Part shown: positions 42,443 to 53,666 of the stretch, one piece after another
Layout of the letters: each line of letters starts with the position of its first letter
Position numbering within the stretch: position 1 is the first letter of the stretch
NCBI GenBank assembly: GCA_003184365.1
Contig: NKYR01000047.1
Coordinates: forward strand, 62,001-126,000
Source: Evernia prunastri
Taxonomy: Eukaryota; Ascomycota; Lecanoromycetes; Lecanorales; Parmeliaceae
DNA: 64,000 nucleotides
Reading direction: 5' to 3'
Translations under genes and position numbers: made by a program
The notes under the pieces: generated by a model
Seen by the model: the letters and a program-made list of their open reading frames with translations, nothing else
Told to the model about the DNA's origin: nothing
Databases searched by the model: none

Positions 42443-42859
42443 GAACTGGCTTCTGGCGTGAGCGAGTAGATGTAATCCAAGAGCAGTCCGAACCCGGCTG
42501 GAGAGCCATCAGAGAGCTAAGCAATCCTGTTGGCGAAATGATGAGAAAAGTCCTCCTTTGGGCGATGATGTCTCGGGTAAATGGCAATTGCGCTGATCCT
42601 GCTCACTTCTCGGCGCATCAGGATAGGCAAAGAGACAGATCAATTAGTTCGAATTTCGTAAGCATAAGAGTAGAGAACAATACTAAGGTAATAAGGCTAA
42701 ACGGAACGCAAAGACAATTGGGGTATCCAACCAGCCGTTAACGAGAGTATACCGTATGTTCGAGCTCGCTGAAAGAAGTCGAACCAAACGCCCTTTCCTC
42801 CTCGATCGAGAATACCCATCATCTCCTTGCACCGCTTCAATGATCATCGTGCCGAGCGT
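42443..42859. other. Intergenic region, no gene seen
   Basis: About 420 bases between paralogue C and the stomatin-like gene. No coding motif found. Confidence 0.4.
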
Positions 42860-44038
42860 CTAGATGTTTTCTATGACCCTTGCGTTCATTGCCTGCTGGA
42901 ACCCATCATTTGTATCACCCATGAATGGCCCACTCGGCGACTTCGAGCCCTGACCCTGGCTACTTGGGCCCTCGCCATAAGTATCCGCCTGCGCAAGCTG
43001 CTGCTGCACAGTTTGATTGGTGGCGGGTAAAAAGATAACTTTGCTGTTCGCTGTTTTGGCCATAGCTTGCATGGCCTCCAAGTATCTAATTTGCATAGCT
43101 GGAGCCGAGCTCAGGATGTCGGCAGCCTGCCTCATCAACTTGGCGCTTTCGACTTCGGCGCGTGCGGCGATGACTTTAGACTCTCCGATACGCTTGCTCT
43201 GGGCGGCCATGGAAAGGGAGTCTTGGAGCTCGGAACTGAAAATGATATCCTTAATGAGCATTGATTCAACCTGGACACCCCAGCCCGATGCAACATCTTC
43301 AATTATTTCACCAATCGATTGGGCGATCTCTTCACGGCGTTCGATGACATCTTGGAGGACACGGGCACCAACGACGTGGCGCAGAGTGGTTTGCGTACGC
43401 TCAACGAGAGCTTGGCGGATGTTGCTGATGCCAAAGGCGGCCTTGTGTGGCGAGGTGATGTGATAGTAGATGACGGAAGTGAGTTGCAGGTTGACGTTGT
43501 CTTTGGTCATGCAGACCTGCTTTGGCACCTCTGGATGCAGTGTTAACAAGCCATTTTGGGTGACGGGTACGCAGATTTAGCATACCAACGATTTGAATCT
43601 TCACATCAACTTGGATAAGTTTCTCCGACAGAGGGTTGATCTTGACGAGACCTGGGTCGACGGCACGGTAGAAGCGACCGAACTTGGTGACCAGACCAAC
43701 GTTTCCTTGGCTGACTGGCTTGTATGGGTTGGGGCAAACGATGCAGCAAGGGATGGCGCCGCAGCAACCAACGAGCGAACCGAGGGTGTTGACTGAGAGC
43801 TTGTCAACGAATGAGACTGAAATATGAAGGGTGGCAACATACTCATTGATCCATACCAGCCATGAGAGCCAGCATCTTCGCTTTCACCCTGCAGTGTTTG
43901 GGCGTAAGCTGGTTGAAGGTCCTCACGACGAGGCGGTTGGACGTTGATGAGTCTGTTACTGGTATCGCCACCCGGAGCACCGTTGCGAAAGGCCCCATTC
44001 GCAGGAAGGGGCGCTTTTCCGTTGTCCATGGCTGCCAT
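42860..44038 (-). CDS. Stomatin-like SPFH/band 7 protein
   Basis: Membrane scaffold of the stomatin/prohibitin superfamily. Three exons, 44038-43843, 43792-43586 and 43530-42860, splice in phase to 357 aa. After a disordered N-terminus comes a Cys-rich hydrophobic hairpin (GSLVGCCGAIPCCIVCPNPY) that inserts from one side and is likely palmitoylated. The band 7 domain follows, about residues 90-265: GNVGLVTKFGRFYRAVDPGL, QVDVKIQIVEVPKQV, TKDNVNLQLTSVIYYHI, ALVERTQTTLRHVVGARVLQ. The C-terminal coiled region has RIGESKVIAARAEVESAKLM and the stomatin-type SSAPAMQIRYLEAMQAMA. Typical of fungal stomatins. No lesion. Confidence 0.93.
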
Positions 44039-45429
44039 TGTTGGAGAATGGGTATGAGATTCTGCAGGTGGAGAGGATGGGGCGACAAGGTTTTGTGTAG
44101 AAGACGTGATGTAGGATGCTTGAATGATAGTTAAGACTGAGAGGAAGGTTGAGGTATATGAGAGATGATGATGATGGTGATGATACGAGTACGGGGCGTA
44201 GTGGGTGTGTACCCTTCAGTCCTGACGTGCTTGATGGGTGTTTAAGTAGTCCTTACTCTGATGCAGCTATGCTGATAGGTGCTTAGCTTCGGTAAGCTTA
44301 CCCCCCTGGTGCCCCAGCAGCGGGGTAAGCGTAGCCCTAATGCCAAGAACAGCAAGGCTCTCCCAAGGACAAGGATTTTCGGATGCGGGAAATATGATAC
44401 ATACGCAAACACAGCCCCCGAGGGAGAACTCAATCGTGTGGCAACTGGCAAGGCAATTTGGTACTTACTACTCGTAGAGTGGTAAAAACATCAGGACGAT
44501 CAGCAGACGGCAGTGAGATGCTAGTTGATAATGCTTTTAGATGATAGGCTAACGTAATGTCTTTCGATTTATCCTACCTATTGGTTTTCTTCACGCAGAA
44601 ATTTGCGGTGAGCACTAAGGCCTCTTTTGTCTGTTAACAAGGTATCTGAAGGGGCTTTGTTGAGAATAGAAGTAAGGTACATTCCATCCTAAACATTTCT
44701 TCTCTTGCTTCAACAAGGACCAAGGCTCACTTGGTGACCGCAGTGGACAGCCCTTGATGATTGAGCCAACGGGCGAAGACAACAGCGCAGCAATCCGCAA
44801 TCCGCAATCCACATTGCCGAACCCTTGGCCAGCATCAGGAGACCTGCTTACCTTATCATTATATCGCTCAAGTATTATTATTTGTGACTTGGTCCATCTG
44901 ATACATGCTAGATCGGCAAAGTCGGCTCGAGTACCTATTGCTGCTATATTTGGTGATTTGGTGACGCCAAGGATCGTCGAGTCCTTCACCCCTTCGTCTT
45001 TCCCGCCAGAACCAACAATCGCATGAACATATATCGTTACTAGTTTTAGATATTCTCAGCGTGGAGCAGCTGGCGTCGATATGTTATTTTGGCATCCTTT
45101 TGCGCGATTTAATGTCCGGAAATGCCTACCTCTGATGAAACAGTAGAGCCATCAATCACTACAGCATTTAATACACTTTTGAGCGCTTTTCATGGTTGAA
45201 TTGTACTTATTATTGGAGAAAATAGCGACGAAAGAACGGAGATCTGATGAGTGCATGCGCGAATATTTTCCTGCTCTGTCAACATCAACAGAACCTCACC
45301 GCCTCGATCAAACTCATCGTAACAACGATCCTCAGATCATACTCAGTTTGGAGCGCGGCTCCGTGCTCCCAACAATTTACGGGCGTCGTGCATCCGGCCG
45401 AAAAGCCTCCCCAAGTTGAAAAACAAAGA
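44039..45429. other. Intergenic region, no gene seen
   Basis: About 1.4 kb. A (GAT)n-like run lies near 44165-44190. Open stretches at 44615-44989 (minus) and 45247-45615 (plus, antisense to the zinc-cluster gene) have no conserved motif. Confidence 0.45.
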
Positions 45430-45801
45430 TCAATATGCATAGTAACACCTGCGGCCGTGCACTTCACAATTACTGCACATTGGATGCATTCCATCGCACC
45501 TGAGCTCCCTATATTCACAAGGCTCGCACGAATAAGCCAAGTTCTTTATCCCTGCATTTATCGATACTCCGGAGACATCATGCGAGTTACTGTTGTCGGA
45601 ATGAGGGCTAGCTGAGGTGGTCATCGACGTTGCTCTCTCTTGCATTGATCTCGATGCATCATTCTGCGCGGCGTCTTTGCGCTGTTTCTGGGCTCCGGGG
45701 GCGAGGGATTCTGGATTTCGGTTGTCGTTTCTCGATGCAGGTTGAGGCTGATTATTGTTGAACGTACCCTGACTTGAAATAGAAACGTATGATTCCGACA
45801 T
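45430..45801 (-). CDS. Very short Zn2Cys6 zinc-cluster protein
   Basis: Single exon of 123 aa with an ATG at 45801. The first 85 residues are polar and disordered (rich in Asn, Gln, Ser). The last 35 form a perfect fungal binuclear zinc cluster with spacing C-x2-C-x6-C-x6-C-x2-C-x6-C (from SCEPCEYRELRCDG to GRRCYYAY). The protein stops five residues after the final Cys. Normal Gal4-type regulators are 400-1000 aa, with the cluster at the N-terminus followed by a dimerisation coil and regulatory domain; here the order is reversed and the rest is missing. It may be a truncated regulator, a small DNA-binding competitor, or have a downstream exon I did not find. Confidence 0.65.
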   Translation of the reverse strand: MSESYVSISSQGTFNNNQPQPASRNDNRNPESLAPGAQKQRKDAAQNDASRSMQERATSMTTSASPHSDNSNSHDVSGVSINAGIKNLAYSCEPCEYRELRCDGMHPMCSNCEVHGRRCYYAY

Positions 45802-46070
45802 TCTGACCAGACCACTTGCTCCTCACAAATCCCTATCTGTATTGAAGAACGGAGAGTGCTTAACATATTTCCATGATGCGATTGGCGAGGTATTTGAGCA
45901 AAGCAAATTCCCCTTCCACGAAAATTCCTCCTCCGACAAACTCTTGATTGACAAGAGAATCCGGAAAGGTTGCGTTTGCCCACGTGACGACTGCTCCATG
46001 CCGACGAACTCAACACTTCAAAGCAAAAGTCCACACGTGCAGTGGACAGCGAGTATCCCTTCCTTGTACG

Positions 46071-46091
46071 AAAAAAAAAAGGGGGGGGGGG
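46071..46091 (+). repeat. A10-G11 homopolymer junction
   Basis: Ten A directly followed by eleven G. Such runs are error-prone in sequencing and replication. Confidence 0.9.
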
Positions 46092-46327
46092 CACACTGCA
46101 AGGAAGCTCTCAAGTCGGTCACGGGTCCGGAATGGCCTTTGCCTGCCTCGGACATTATACCTGCTCATACACGAAGTTTTCTTCTGGAGAACGCAGACAT
46201 AGTTCCGGCGAGTACGATTTCGGATCGTCGGCCCTAGATCCCCCGACGTTCTCCGGAGATAACATCAAGAGCCAGGGCCACTTCACCTCCGCCGCCTCCC
46301 ATCGACCCTACTCTCCTTTGCTACACA

Positions 46328-46362
46328 GAGGAAGAGAGAGAGGGAGAGAGAGAGACACACAC
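46328..46362 (+). repeat. GA-rich microsatellite
   Basis: Interrupted (GA)n ending in ACACACAC. Opposite strand is the CT tract often seen in fungal promoters. Confidence 0.8.
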
Positions 46363-46511
46363 GCCCCCTCGCCCACGCAACCACCACACCACCTCCCAAT
46401 CCCAGAACTATAACCTCCCCTCTCCGCGCCCCCCGCCAATAAACCCCCCGCCAGTCCCCCGTTCCCCCCACAAACCCTCCCCAGACACACCCAAAAGACC
46501 GCAACGCAGCC

Positions 46512-46544
46512 CCCCCTCCCCTCCCCTCCCCTCCCCGCCGCTAC
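46512..46544 (+). repeat. CCCCT tandem repeat
   Basis: A C run followed by about five copies of CCCCT or close variants. Confidence 0.8.
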
Positions 46545-47124
46545 GCCCCCTCAAACAACCCGACAACCCGCGCTACAAGCACAAAACCCCAGCTTTCTGC
46601 CTTCTGCCTTCTGCCCTCACCCGGCCCCCTCCCCCCGCTCTGCCCAGCTTCGTCGCCGCAGATCGCGACCAATTGGACAGACAGAGGCAGGGCGGAACAG
46701 TCACTAGCCGGTGTGGCGGTTCGATTGGACTCAGTAAAGATCGCGTTGACGCCGGAGGAAAAAGAGGGGGGGGGAGGGAGGCTGGGTTTGGTAGGATTGG
46801 AATGGAGTGGAGCGCGGGAGAGACGGGGCTTGACGTGGCGATATGGCGGGAACGAGCGCGCTGTCATGGACGGGCTCATTTTCGGAGATCGGTCACGATG
46901 GATGGGTGGTGGGGTGAGTGCTGGGGAGTCTGGGTTGGAATGATGTGGCAAGATACTTCGATTGCACTAGTGAGCAGCGGAAGGGAGCGAGTGGAGGAGC
47001 ATAGATGGACAGATTTGGTGGTTAATGCTCTCTGCTCTGAAGGCATGGCAGTCTGTGCTAGAATATAGTATTGATCGGATCAACGGTCTATTTACCCCCC
47101 TAGCAAGTCCACAAAGCCAGCGCC

Positions 47125-47125
<1 letters not shown>

Positions 47126-47158
<33 letters not shown>
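47126..47158 (+). repeat. AAG microsatellite
   Basis: Eleven AAG units just downstream (in plus orientation) of the simple-repeat region. Confidence 0.9.
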
Positions 47159-47159
<1 letters not shown>

Positions 47160-47327
47160 GGTAGTGAGAAGGGCCAACTAGAGCCACCGCAACATGTGAG
47201 TGCTAGCAGGCCTAGCAAGTCTATGTGGTATCATCCGCCCAACACCGTTGCGTAATCCATCCATCCTTGCCAGCCGTTTCTGATCCACCTTTCGCCGAAG
47301 TAAGGAAGGCCAAGTACCAAGGCCATT

Positions 47328-48282
47328 TTACTTCCTGCCGGACTTATCCTTCGCAGTCTCCTTGGCCTCTTTTCCCTTTGACTGTGCAGTATCTTTGGCC
47401 TCGGTTCCCTTTTCCTGCGCGGTATCCTTCGCGTTCGCGGCCGCATCTTTCCCCTCGTCCTTCTTCTGCAGCGCGATATCCTTCGCATTCGCAGCCACGT
47501 CCTTCCCCTGCTCTGTCTTCTGGTATGCCAAGTTCTTTGCCTGCTCAGACTTCTCTTCTGCGAACTTCAACGCCTGACCGGACTTGTCGTGGGCGTAATT
47601 AGAAGCAGCGCCGTACTTCTTGGCCGCATAGTCAGTTCCCTCCTCTTTCTTCTGCCCGAGGAAACTGCTCAACCAAGACAGCGTATCGCTCGTAACCACC
47701 AAACCGGTAGTAACCATAGCCTTGGAGCCAGCAACATAGCCATCACCACCGCACTTCTTGTACTCGCTAGAGTAGGTATCAAGGATGTAGTTCTTGCCGT
47801 CACCGACCACGTGGAATGGAAAGTATGCGTAGTCCAATACGGTGCCCTTGATTTTCTCTGTGTCCTCCTTCACGATGGGAAAGGTGTGGTCGACTCTGGA
47901 GAGGGCGTCGGAGCCAAGAGAGTCGGCTTTGGCGACGTATGGGGCGACATAGCCATAGGGACGCTTGGCGTAGGGGACGAAAGGTGCAACGAGCTTCTCG
48001 TAGCCGGTGTTGGAGAGGTCGAGGGATTTCTTGCCATAAGGGTTTGATTTAAAGGTCGAGATGGCATCGGAGACAACCGGGTAGGAGGTGAGATGCTGAA
48101 AATGAGGATGCGTTAGCAAAGCATTTTGAAGGGATGTATCCTCGTTGGAGGCGACGGCCAGGTGTGTAAAGGAATGAAAGATGAAACGGCCCGGCAGTGG
48201 CAGCGATGCATAGATTGTGAGAGTTTCTTACATCAATAGTCTGAGACGACTTGTCACCGTTGGTCATGGTCTGAGAAGACAT
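47328..48282 (-). CDS. CAP20/perilipin-like lipid-droplet protein
   Basis: Related to Metarhizium MPL1 and Colletotrichum CAP20, perilipin-type proteins that coat lipid droplets and affect turgor in infection structures. Two exons, 48282-48232 and 48095-47328, splice in phase 0 across a 136-bp intron to 272 aa. Signature regions are HLTSYPVVSDAISTFKSNPY, YEKLVAPFVPYAKRPYGYVA, PYVAKADSLGSDALSRVD and TFPIVKEDTEKIKG. From about residue 185 the chain becomes an amphipathic 11-residue repeat rich in Ala, Lys, Glu and Asp (units such as AKDTAQEKGTE), like LEA or perilipin lipid-binding helices. It ends KDKSGRK. No lesion. Confidence 0.88.
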
Positions 48283-51191
48283 TTTTACTGGGCGTGAGTG
48301 AGGTGTATTCTTTCTGTAAGCTTGTCTGCGGGGCACGGGTATTGCTGTTAGCTTTGGGCTCTGTGATAATGGAGACTGTATGGAGATAGTGGTAGGGAGT
48401 AGACGGATGATGAGGATTCGACATACGATGTTTGTTCCGCGTGTTTGGTTGACTTGTGTAAGTAGAGCAGAGTCAGTGCTCAGTGTGAAGATGAAGATGA
48501 AGATGTGGAGCGTATGGCGCAAGATGAGGCTGTGGTACGAAGGCAGTGATCAGAGCAAGATTTGCGGAAGGTCGGGTAGGATTGAGGAGTGTGAAGGTGA
48601 GGTTAAGAAAGGAAGAAGAGGATGTAGGGGAAGTTTGAAGAAATACGATTTATGGGGGAGAGCTTCTGTTGAGAAGGTGTTATCCTGTTTTTGGAGATGG
48701 TGTTTGACAGAGACGGACCGTTAGTGATCCCTGTTTCTTCAGCGAACTACTACGTCAGAATGAATTTAGTTACTCGTGTTACTCCACTGTTGATTCGCTT
48801 ATACTCTTTTTCTGTTATATACATGCGTTGTTTTTTTGGTTTTTTATATTTCTTCACTGTTTTCAAGGCAGCAGCTTCTTTGACACCGATCAGCTTCTTT
48901 TGCTCCAAAGAACGTGAAAATGACTGACCTTTTCTTATTTTCTTAACACGCCAACAGAGAGCGGAACCCCCTATTCGTATAAAAGGAGGTACCTTTTATA
49001 CCTTGAAGCGCAAGATTTCTTGCATTCGCAATCTTTCCTTATCTAAAGAAAACGGCGCTCAATTAATAGAGTACTTTAAGCCGTGAGCTAAATTAATAAG
49101 AACGTGCTCGCGCCTTACCCGGAGCTTGGCCTACAGCCCCTCCAAACCAATCTAAGTAAGGCTATAACACAGTCGAACACTCTCTCAAACAGCGCTTCTT
49201 TTTACTCCGTCTAACTCTAAGGTACCTACTCTTCATTCATAGCATTCATAGAGCCCTCTCCTCACAAAATCTGGCTTTTCTGTCATCTTCTCACTCATAG
49301 GCAAACAATCCTTCCGTTTTCCATCAGCATAAAAGAGCAGCGATTCAATCGGATCATCAATTCAAAGTCCGTTGCAATGCATATCTGTGCCACTGTGGCG
49401 CTTGCATACCTTTACCTTAAAGTAAAGTAGGCTCGGCTTTGAAAAGCTTGGCATGCTCAGTAAGGTACTCTCGTACTTTACTTAGCTTCATTACTCTCAC
49501 TCTCCTAAAGTACTCCATGGAGAGAAAGTGAAGAAGTGTCAACAGCACCTCTCCCGCAACCCTCTCCAAGTCTGGAACATTCGCCCTCTGTAAAGTGTAT
49601 TAAATCCTGCCAAGGCTATGGTGTCTGCCGACTTGTCCACAGGACACTTATTTCCTGAGCCCATGTGAACAGAGACCTCTCAACTCCATGCTCAGATTGA
49701 AGAAACGATTGACCCTTTCGCGTCCAACGGTCGCCTTCGTCGTCAGTGCCACCGCGCTCACGGGCTCAAATACAATGGGACCATGCCTCTTCCAACCTTG
49801 CGTACTTTGATGGGCTTCTTGGAGCTCGTGCGCATGGTCCTAGTCCCATGCAGCGTGACCTATCGCTCGAACGGTCATCCTGTATGTCTTTTCAAGCGTT
49901 AGACCTGAAAATGCGTCTCTCCCCGAGTATTTGTGGATCGAAAGCTCGTGGCCTGGAAAGTAGACCTTGCGAGAATGCCATGTAGGTATCATTGTCGAAC
50001 CGAAGCAGCGGCACGGCATCTTACGCTAGCAAGATTCGTCTCGGAGTCGCTGTGTAGGGTACTCTAACTTGCCGGTCTGTTCATTATGGATGTCGATTGT
50101 CGAAGGCATCAAGCCGGGATTGATGTCTCGTTCTGGCTGCAAGGCTATTCAGCAGGACCAGAGAAGTCGAGCCCATCCTGTCAAAACTCGGATTCACCGT
50201 GACAGGTAGATCCGCGGGCGATATCAGCGTGAATGTGATAAAGAAGCCGGGTGGGATCGTCAGGATAGCGGAGTGACAAGCTTGTCGGGGAAGGGAGCGG
50301 TGAAACGAGGTACTGAGATATCTGCAATATCGATAGTAAGTAGAGATTTGCGATCACAGATCATCTGAGATCGAGTATCCTGAAATCAATCCGATAGCTT
50401 CAGTGACGCTTTGTCTATTAAATCCTGGCTATAATACTGAGATCAGGTTGTATAGTACGCGAGGTAGATTCAAAGCTTGCATCGTTGCCGGGGAAGAAGA
50501 TACTGCCTTGGACGGTTGAAGAGCGTAGCATTGATCCTTCTGAGCAGACATTTTTGGCCCATCTCGGAATCGAACTCCTGCAGTTCGGCAGGGAGGGGTT
50601 CTAATCCTGTCGTCATCTGACTTCACTGCTATTGCTTTGTCTTAGCCCCAGCTGCAATTCCCGTCCAATGTCAACCATCTTTCCTCACTAAACTATATCT
50701 GGATGAGCGAAGACAGGAAAACGATAGGTAGTCTGCGACTTCTTCCTCGTCGCTCCGGGTCCAATTTGCAAGTAGATTCGCCTGGTGGATACTTTCCTAC
50801 TTCAGCCCGGATCTCGTTTGGCAATAATTTACATATGTGAGGCATCTTTAAAGACAGTAGTCACTTGTGTTGCACCCTCAATACATATTTGGTCCTGTAT
50901 CGGGTCGAGAGGGTCATGAAGCAAGCAGATATCAAGTAAACTTCAAGAAAGACGAGTCTCGAGTAAAAAAAGGGCAATAAATTTTTTCTAATCTACATAT
51001 TCACGATGAATACTCATCGCTATGGGCTCAATGACTACAGAATGCTACTGTAGGTCGTGGCTGTACCTAGGAATCTATTCATGGGCACATTGATGCACTG
51101 AGACGCACGCTCGGGGAGTCACGCTGGGTTGTATCTCTCGGGATCTGGACTTAGCATCACTATCCACCGCGCAGACTCATTCTGCGCTTCC
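48283..51191. other. Gene-poor 2.9-kb region with small palindromes
   Basis: No conserved protein found. Open stretches such as 49746-49985 (plus) and 50429-50626 (minus) are short and motif-free. The sequence between 48750 and 49550 is AT-richer and holds small inverted repeats. No transposase remnant recognised. Confidence 0.5.
48977..49001. repeat. Perfect 10-bp inverted repeat
   Basis: Arms GTATAAAAGG and CCTTTTATAC around a 5-base centre AGGTA. Could be a hairpin or a small element's end; nothing else supports an element. Confidence 0.8.
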
Positions 51192-52668
51192 CTATGCATA
51201 CTGGGCATACAGCAATGACGGCTCCCCCGTCTGATTGAACACCACGTAATTGTTCGCGAAGAAGGGGAAGCCCAACACGTTTATGCCGAGAGCATGCTGA
51301 ATACTCGGGTTGCAGTACCCAGCTACATCTCGTTAGACACCTTCCATGAAGTCAATGGATAAGTCAAGTAAAGGGAGAGGACTCACCAGGCGTTGAGAAA
51401 TTCGAATACGAAGAAGCGTCTGTCTGGAATCCGATCATGGATTCGCCAGGGATGGTGGCAGTGCCCTCGCCGATATGCACAGCCAGATCGGGCAGGGTTG
51501 CGTTACAAGGGACGAGCCTAGGTAGACTGGAGTCAGCATTGACCGATCAGGGGGCTATTCCTGCTGGCCTCGGCGATATGTCTGCAGAAGCACACATAGT
51601 CGCCGTGACTTAGCACGCTCCAAGGTCGGACTGCGATTACCATAAGGAAAGGTTGGCATTGCTGAAATGAGCATCAAGGAGGGCTCCATGAACTTGACTG
51701 TAATAGACTCCAGCGATAGATGGCGGCACGATTATATTGTGCCCTGCGCCTGTGTCTGGGAAGACCGAAACAGATGGTCAGAGTGAGAATCTTTACCTAT
51801 GGAGCGGTACGCACCAAGAACAAGTTGTATTGCAGCAGTAATCCGCACATTTCCTACGGTGAAGTCCACGTTATCAACCGACCAGTGGCCGCCCGTATTG
51901 TTCAATGGCGCTCTCGTGAGCCGGCCTTCGTATACACTATGATCGATGTTGCCAAACTCGATACTGGCCGAGCGGTCGGAATTCGCAGTATTGAAGTCGA
52001 AGGCGAAGCTCTGCATCTCTGACGTAGAAAACGGAACTTGTAAGGCGTTCGCTGCAGGTCGGAGGTATTTCATCAGACTTTGATCGTGGGATCTATATCA
52101 GAATAACAGGACCGTAAGAGATCCTACCGTAAGTCGCCTGGGGCCCCAGGCCCCAGAGTCCGACATAGGGCTGTTCGGAGAAATACGGAGATGTGCTGTT
52201 TGCAACACCCATTGAGACATTGTTGAATGTGAGGCCACCGACTGTGACGGTTTCGGTGATCAACTGCCCTTCAACCACACCTCCTCCATATGCAACAATG
52301 AAAGACCCATTCACGGCGCCAGCAGTACGACTCTTCGTGTAGTCGTACACGCCGCGATCGCCGGAATGTAATGCAGAAAGTGTAGGATTCAGGACCCATC
52401 TAGGGGACGTTGTTAGGAGATCTTGGACTGGTTGAAACCCTTACGAAAGCGACGCTCACAGAAACGAAGAGCCTGTATCGATTTCCAAGGTTACGTTCTG
52501 CCCTCCAATGGTCATTGTAGTATCCCATTGAAATACAGATGATTGCACCGCAGATATGGCAGCGTTCCTGCGCTGAAGAGCTAATTTAAATGAGGGTGCT
52601 TTCTCCTGGACTGTAGACAGAGCTGCGCAAAGAGATAGAAAAAGAAGGACATAGAGGCGAAGCATCAT
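51192..52668 (-). pseudogene. Secreted pepsin-type aspartic protease with a frame problem
   Basis: A1-family endopeptidase. ATG at 52668 opens a signal peptide (MMLRLYVLLFLSLCAALS). Exons are 52668-52460, 52399-52128, 52092-51815, 51755-51641, 51517-51387 and 51322-51192. The first catalytic motif IDTGSSFLWV spans the first intron; the flap-like VYDYTKSRTAGAVNGSF follows, then GLWGLGPQATY. The second catalytic motif LVLDTGAG spans the 51756-51814 intron. The C-terminus includes a Cys pair (LVPCNATLPD, GYCNPSIQ). All joins are in phase except the second: between GPQATY and DQSLMKYLRP the only GT-AG pair is 35 bp and leaves the frame off by one, and reading through also fails. So there is either an indel near 52093-52128 or a splice I cannot see. 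Otherwise intact, so it may be functional. Confidence 0.75.
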
Positions 52669-53666
52669 GTTCAGAGTGATCCACACTTCTGGTCACGCTG
52701 GCGAAAAACAAACGAGTGTGTAGAAAAAACAAAGGTAAAAGACGAAACCAAAGAGTGTGTAGAAGAAAAAAGACAAGGAATAAGAAAGAAAAACTCGGAT
52801 GGTTTCGATTCTGGAAAGTAATTGCAACCATTATAAATTGAAGCGCGTATGGCGGCTCTGCGGCATAGTGTAAGTAAGATTTATGGGGACAAGAATTCTT
52901 CAATTATCCGCCTTCCTCCACGTTCTGTACCTGAAGCTATGACCTGTCACGGTCAAAGCATGAGATGTCCGGGTTGATAAATGGTTAGGCAACAAAAGCG
53001 CGTACCGGTCCAGCGGCCTGAACCCGATACTTGCTGTATTTCCCCTGAGCGGCCGTTAAGTTGAGTTCCCAACAAGCGGCCATCCGATTGAAATATGACC
53101 TGCTGCACCAATACACAATGCGTAGGCTATCCAGAAGCAATCACATCCAGTCTTAGCATGTTCTGTTCAAAGATCCAGTATAGCCCATCGAAAGCTTATC
53201 CGGTGTCTAGACCTCCACATTGACTCTGGACAGTGGAGACGGACCAAGGGGTAGGATTCTACCTTCGCTTTGACCTTCCAGGCTTGACTTTCAGCATCTT
53301 GCTGCAGATTTCTCGCGATCTTCAATAGGATTCTCTTATTTTATATTTACGCACAGCCTCATATTCATCCTAGCTTCTAGAGTCGGCAGCGGGATGGCCT
53401 GACCCTACCACCGAGGAGTGCTGTAATTGCCGCCAAGTTGTCGTTCAATCGCCAGCAGCCGCTTCAGATCGTAGTTATTTCCCAACCCCCATGCTTCAGG
53501 GCAAGTATCCTTCCAGTCCGGCGTAATTAGTCAAATCTTTTGGATGTTCCCTCAACCGAACGAGGGTTTTAGTCGATGTCCATGCCGTGAAACTACACGA
53601 CAGACGGTTAAATCTCAGGATGCTTCAAGGCAGCATGACGGCAACGAACCTCTTATCCTCAACTTC
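52669..53666. other. Intergenic region, no gene seen
   Basis: About 1 kb upstream of the aspartic protease. The first 130 bases are A-rich on the plus strand (T-rich leader on the gene's strand). No coding motif found. Confidence 0.45.

Larger units (their letters stand above)
45802..47327. other. Gene-free region rich in simple repeats
   Basis: About 1.5 kb with homopolymers, GA and CCCCT runs and an AAG microsatellite. Open stretches here (for example 46541-46951 minus and 46673-47068 plus) follow the base bias and have no conserved motif. Confidence 0.5.

Noticed and set aside
45948..46413. Apparent small proteins crossing the A10-G11 run
   Set aside because: All depend on reading through homopolymers and give Lys/Gly runs without conserved sequence.
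46541..47068. Overlapping open stretches on both strands in simple-repeat DNA
   Set aside because: They follow the local base bias (Pro/Arg/Gly/Ser-rich) and have no family motif or sensible splice pattern.
50550..50625. Possible tRNA on the minus strand, with a GTTCGATTCC-like loop
   Set aside because: The stem bases around the loop do not pair, and no matching acceptor, D or anticodon arm could be built.
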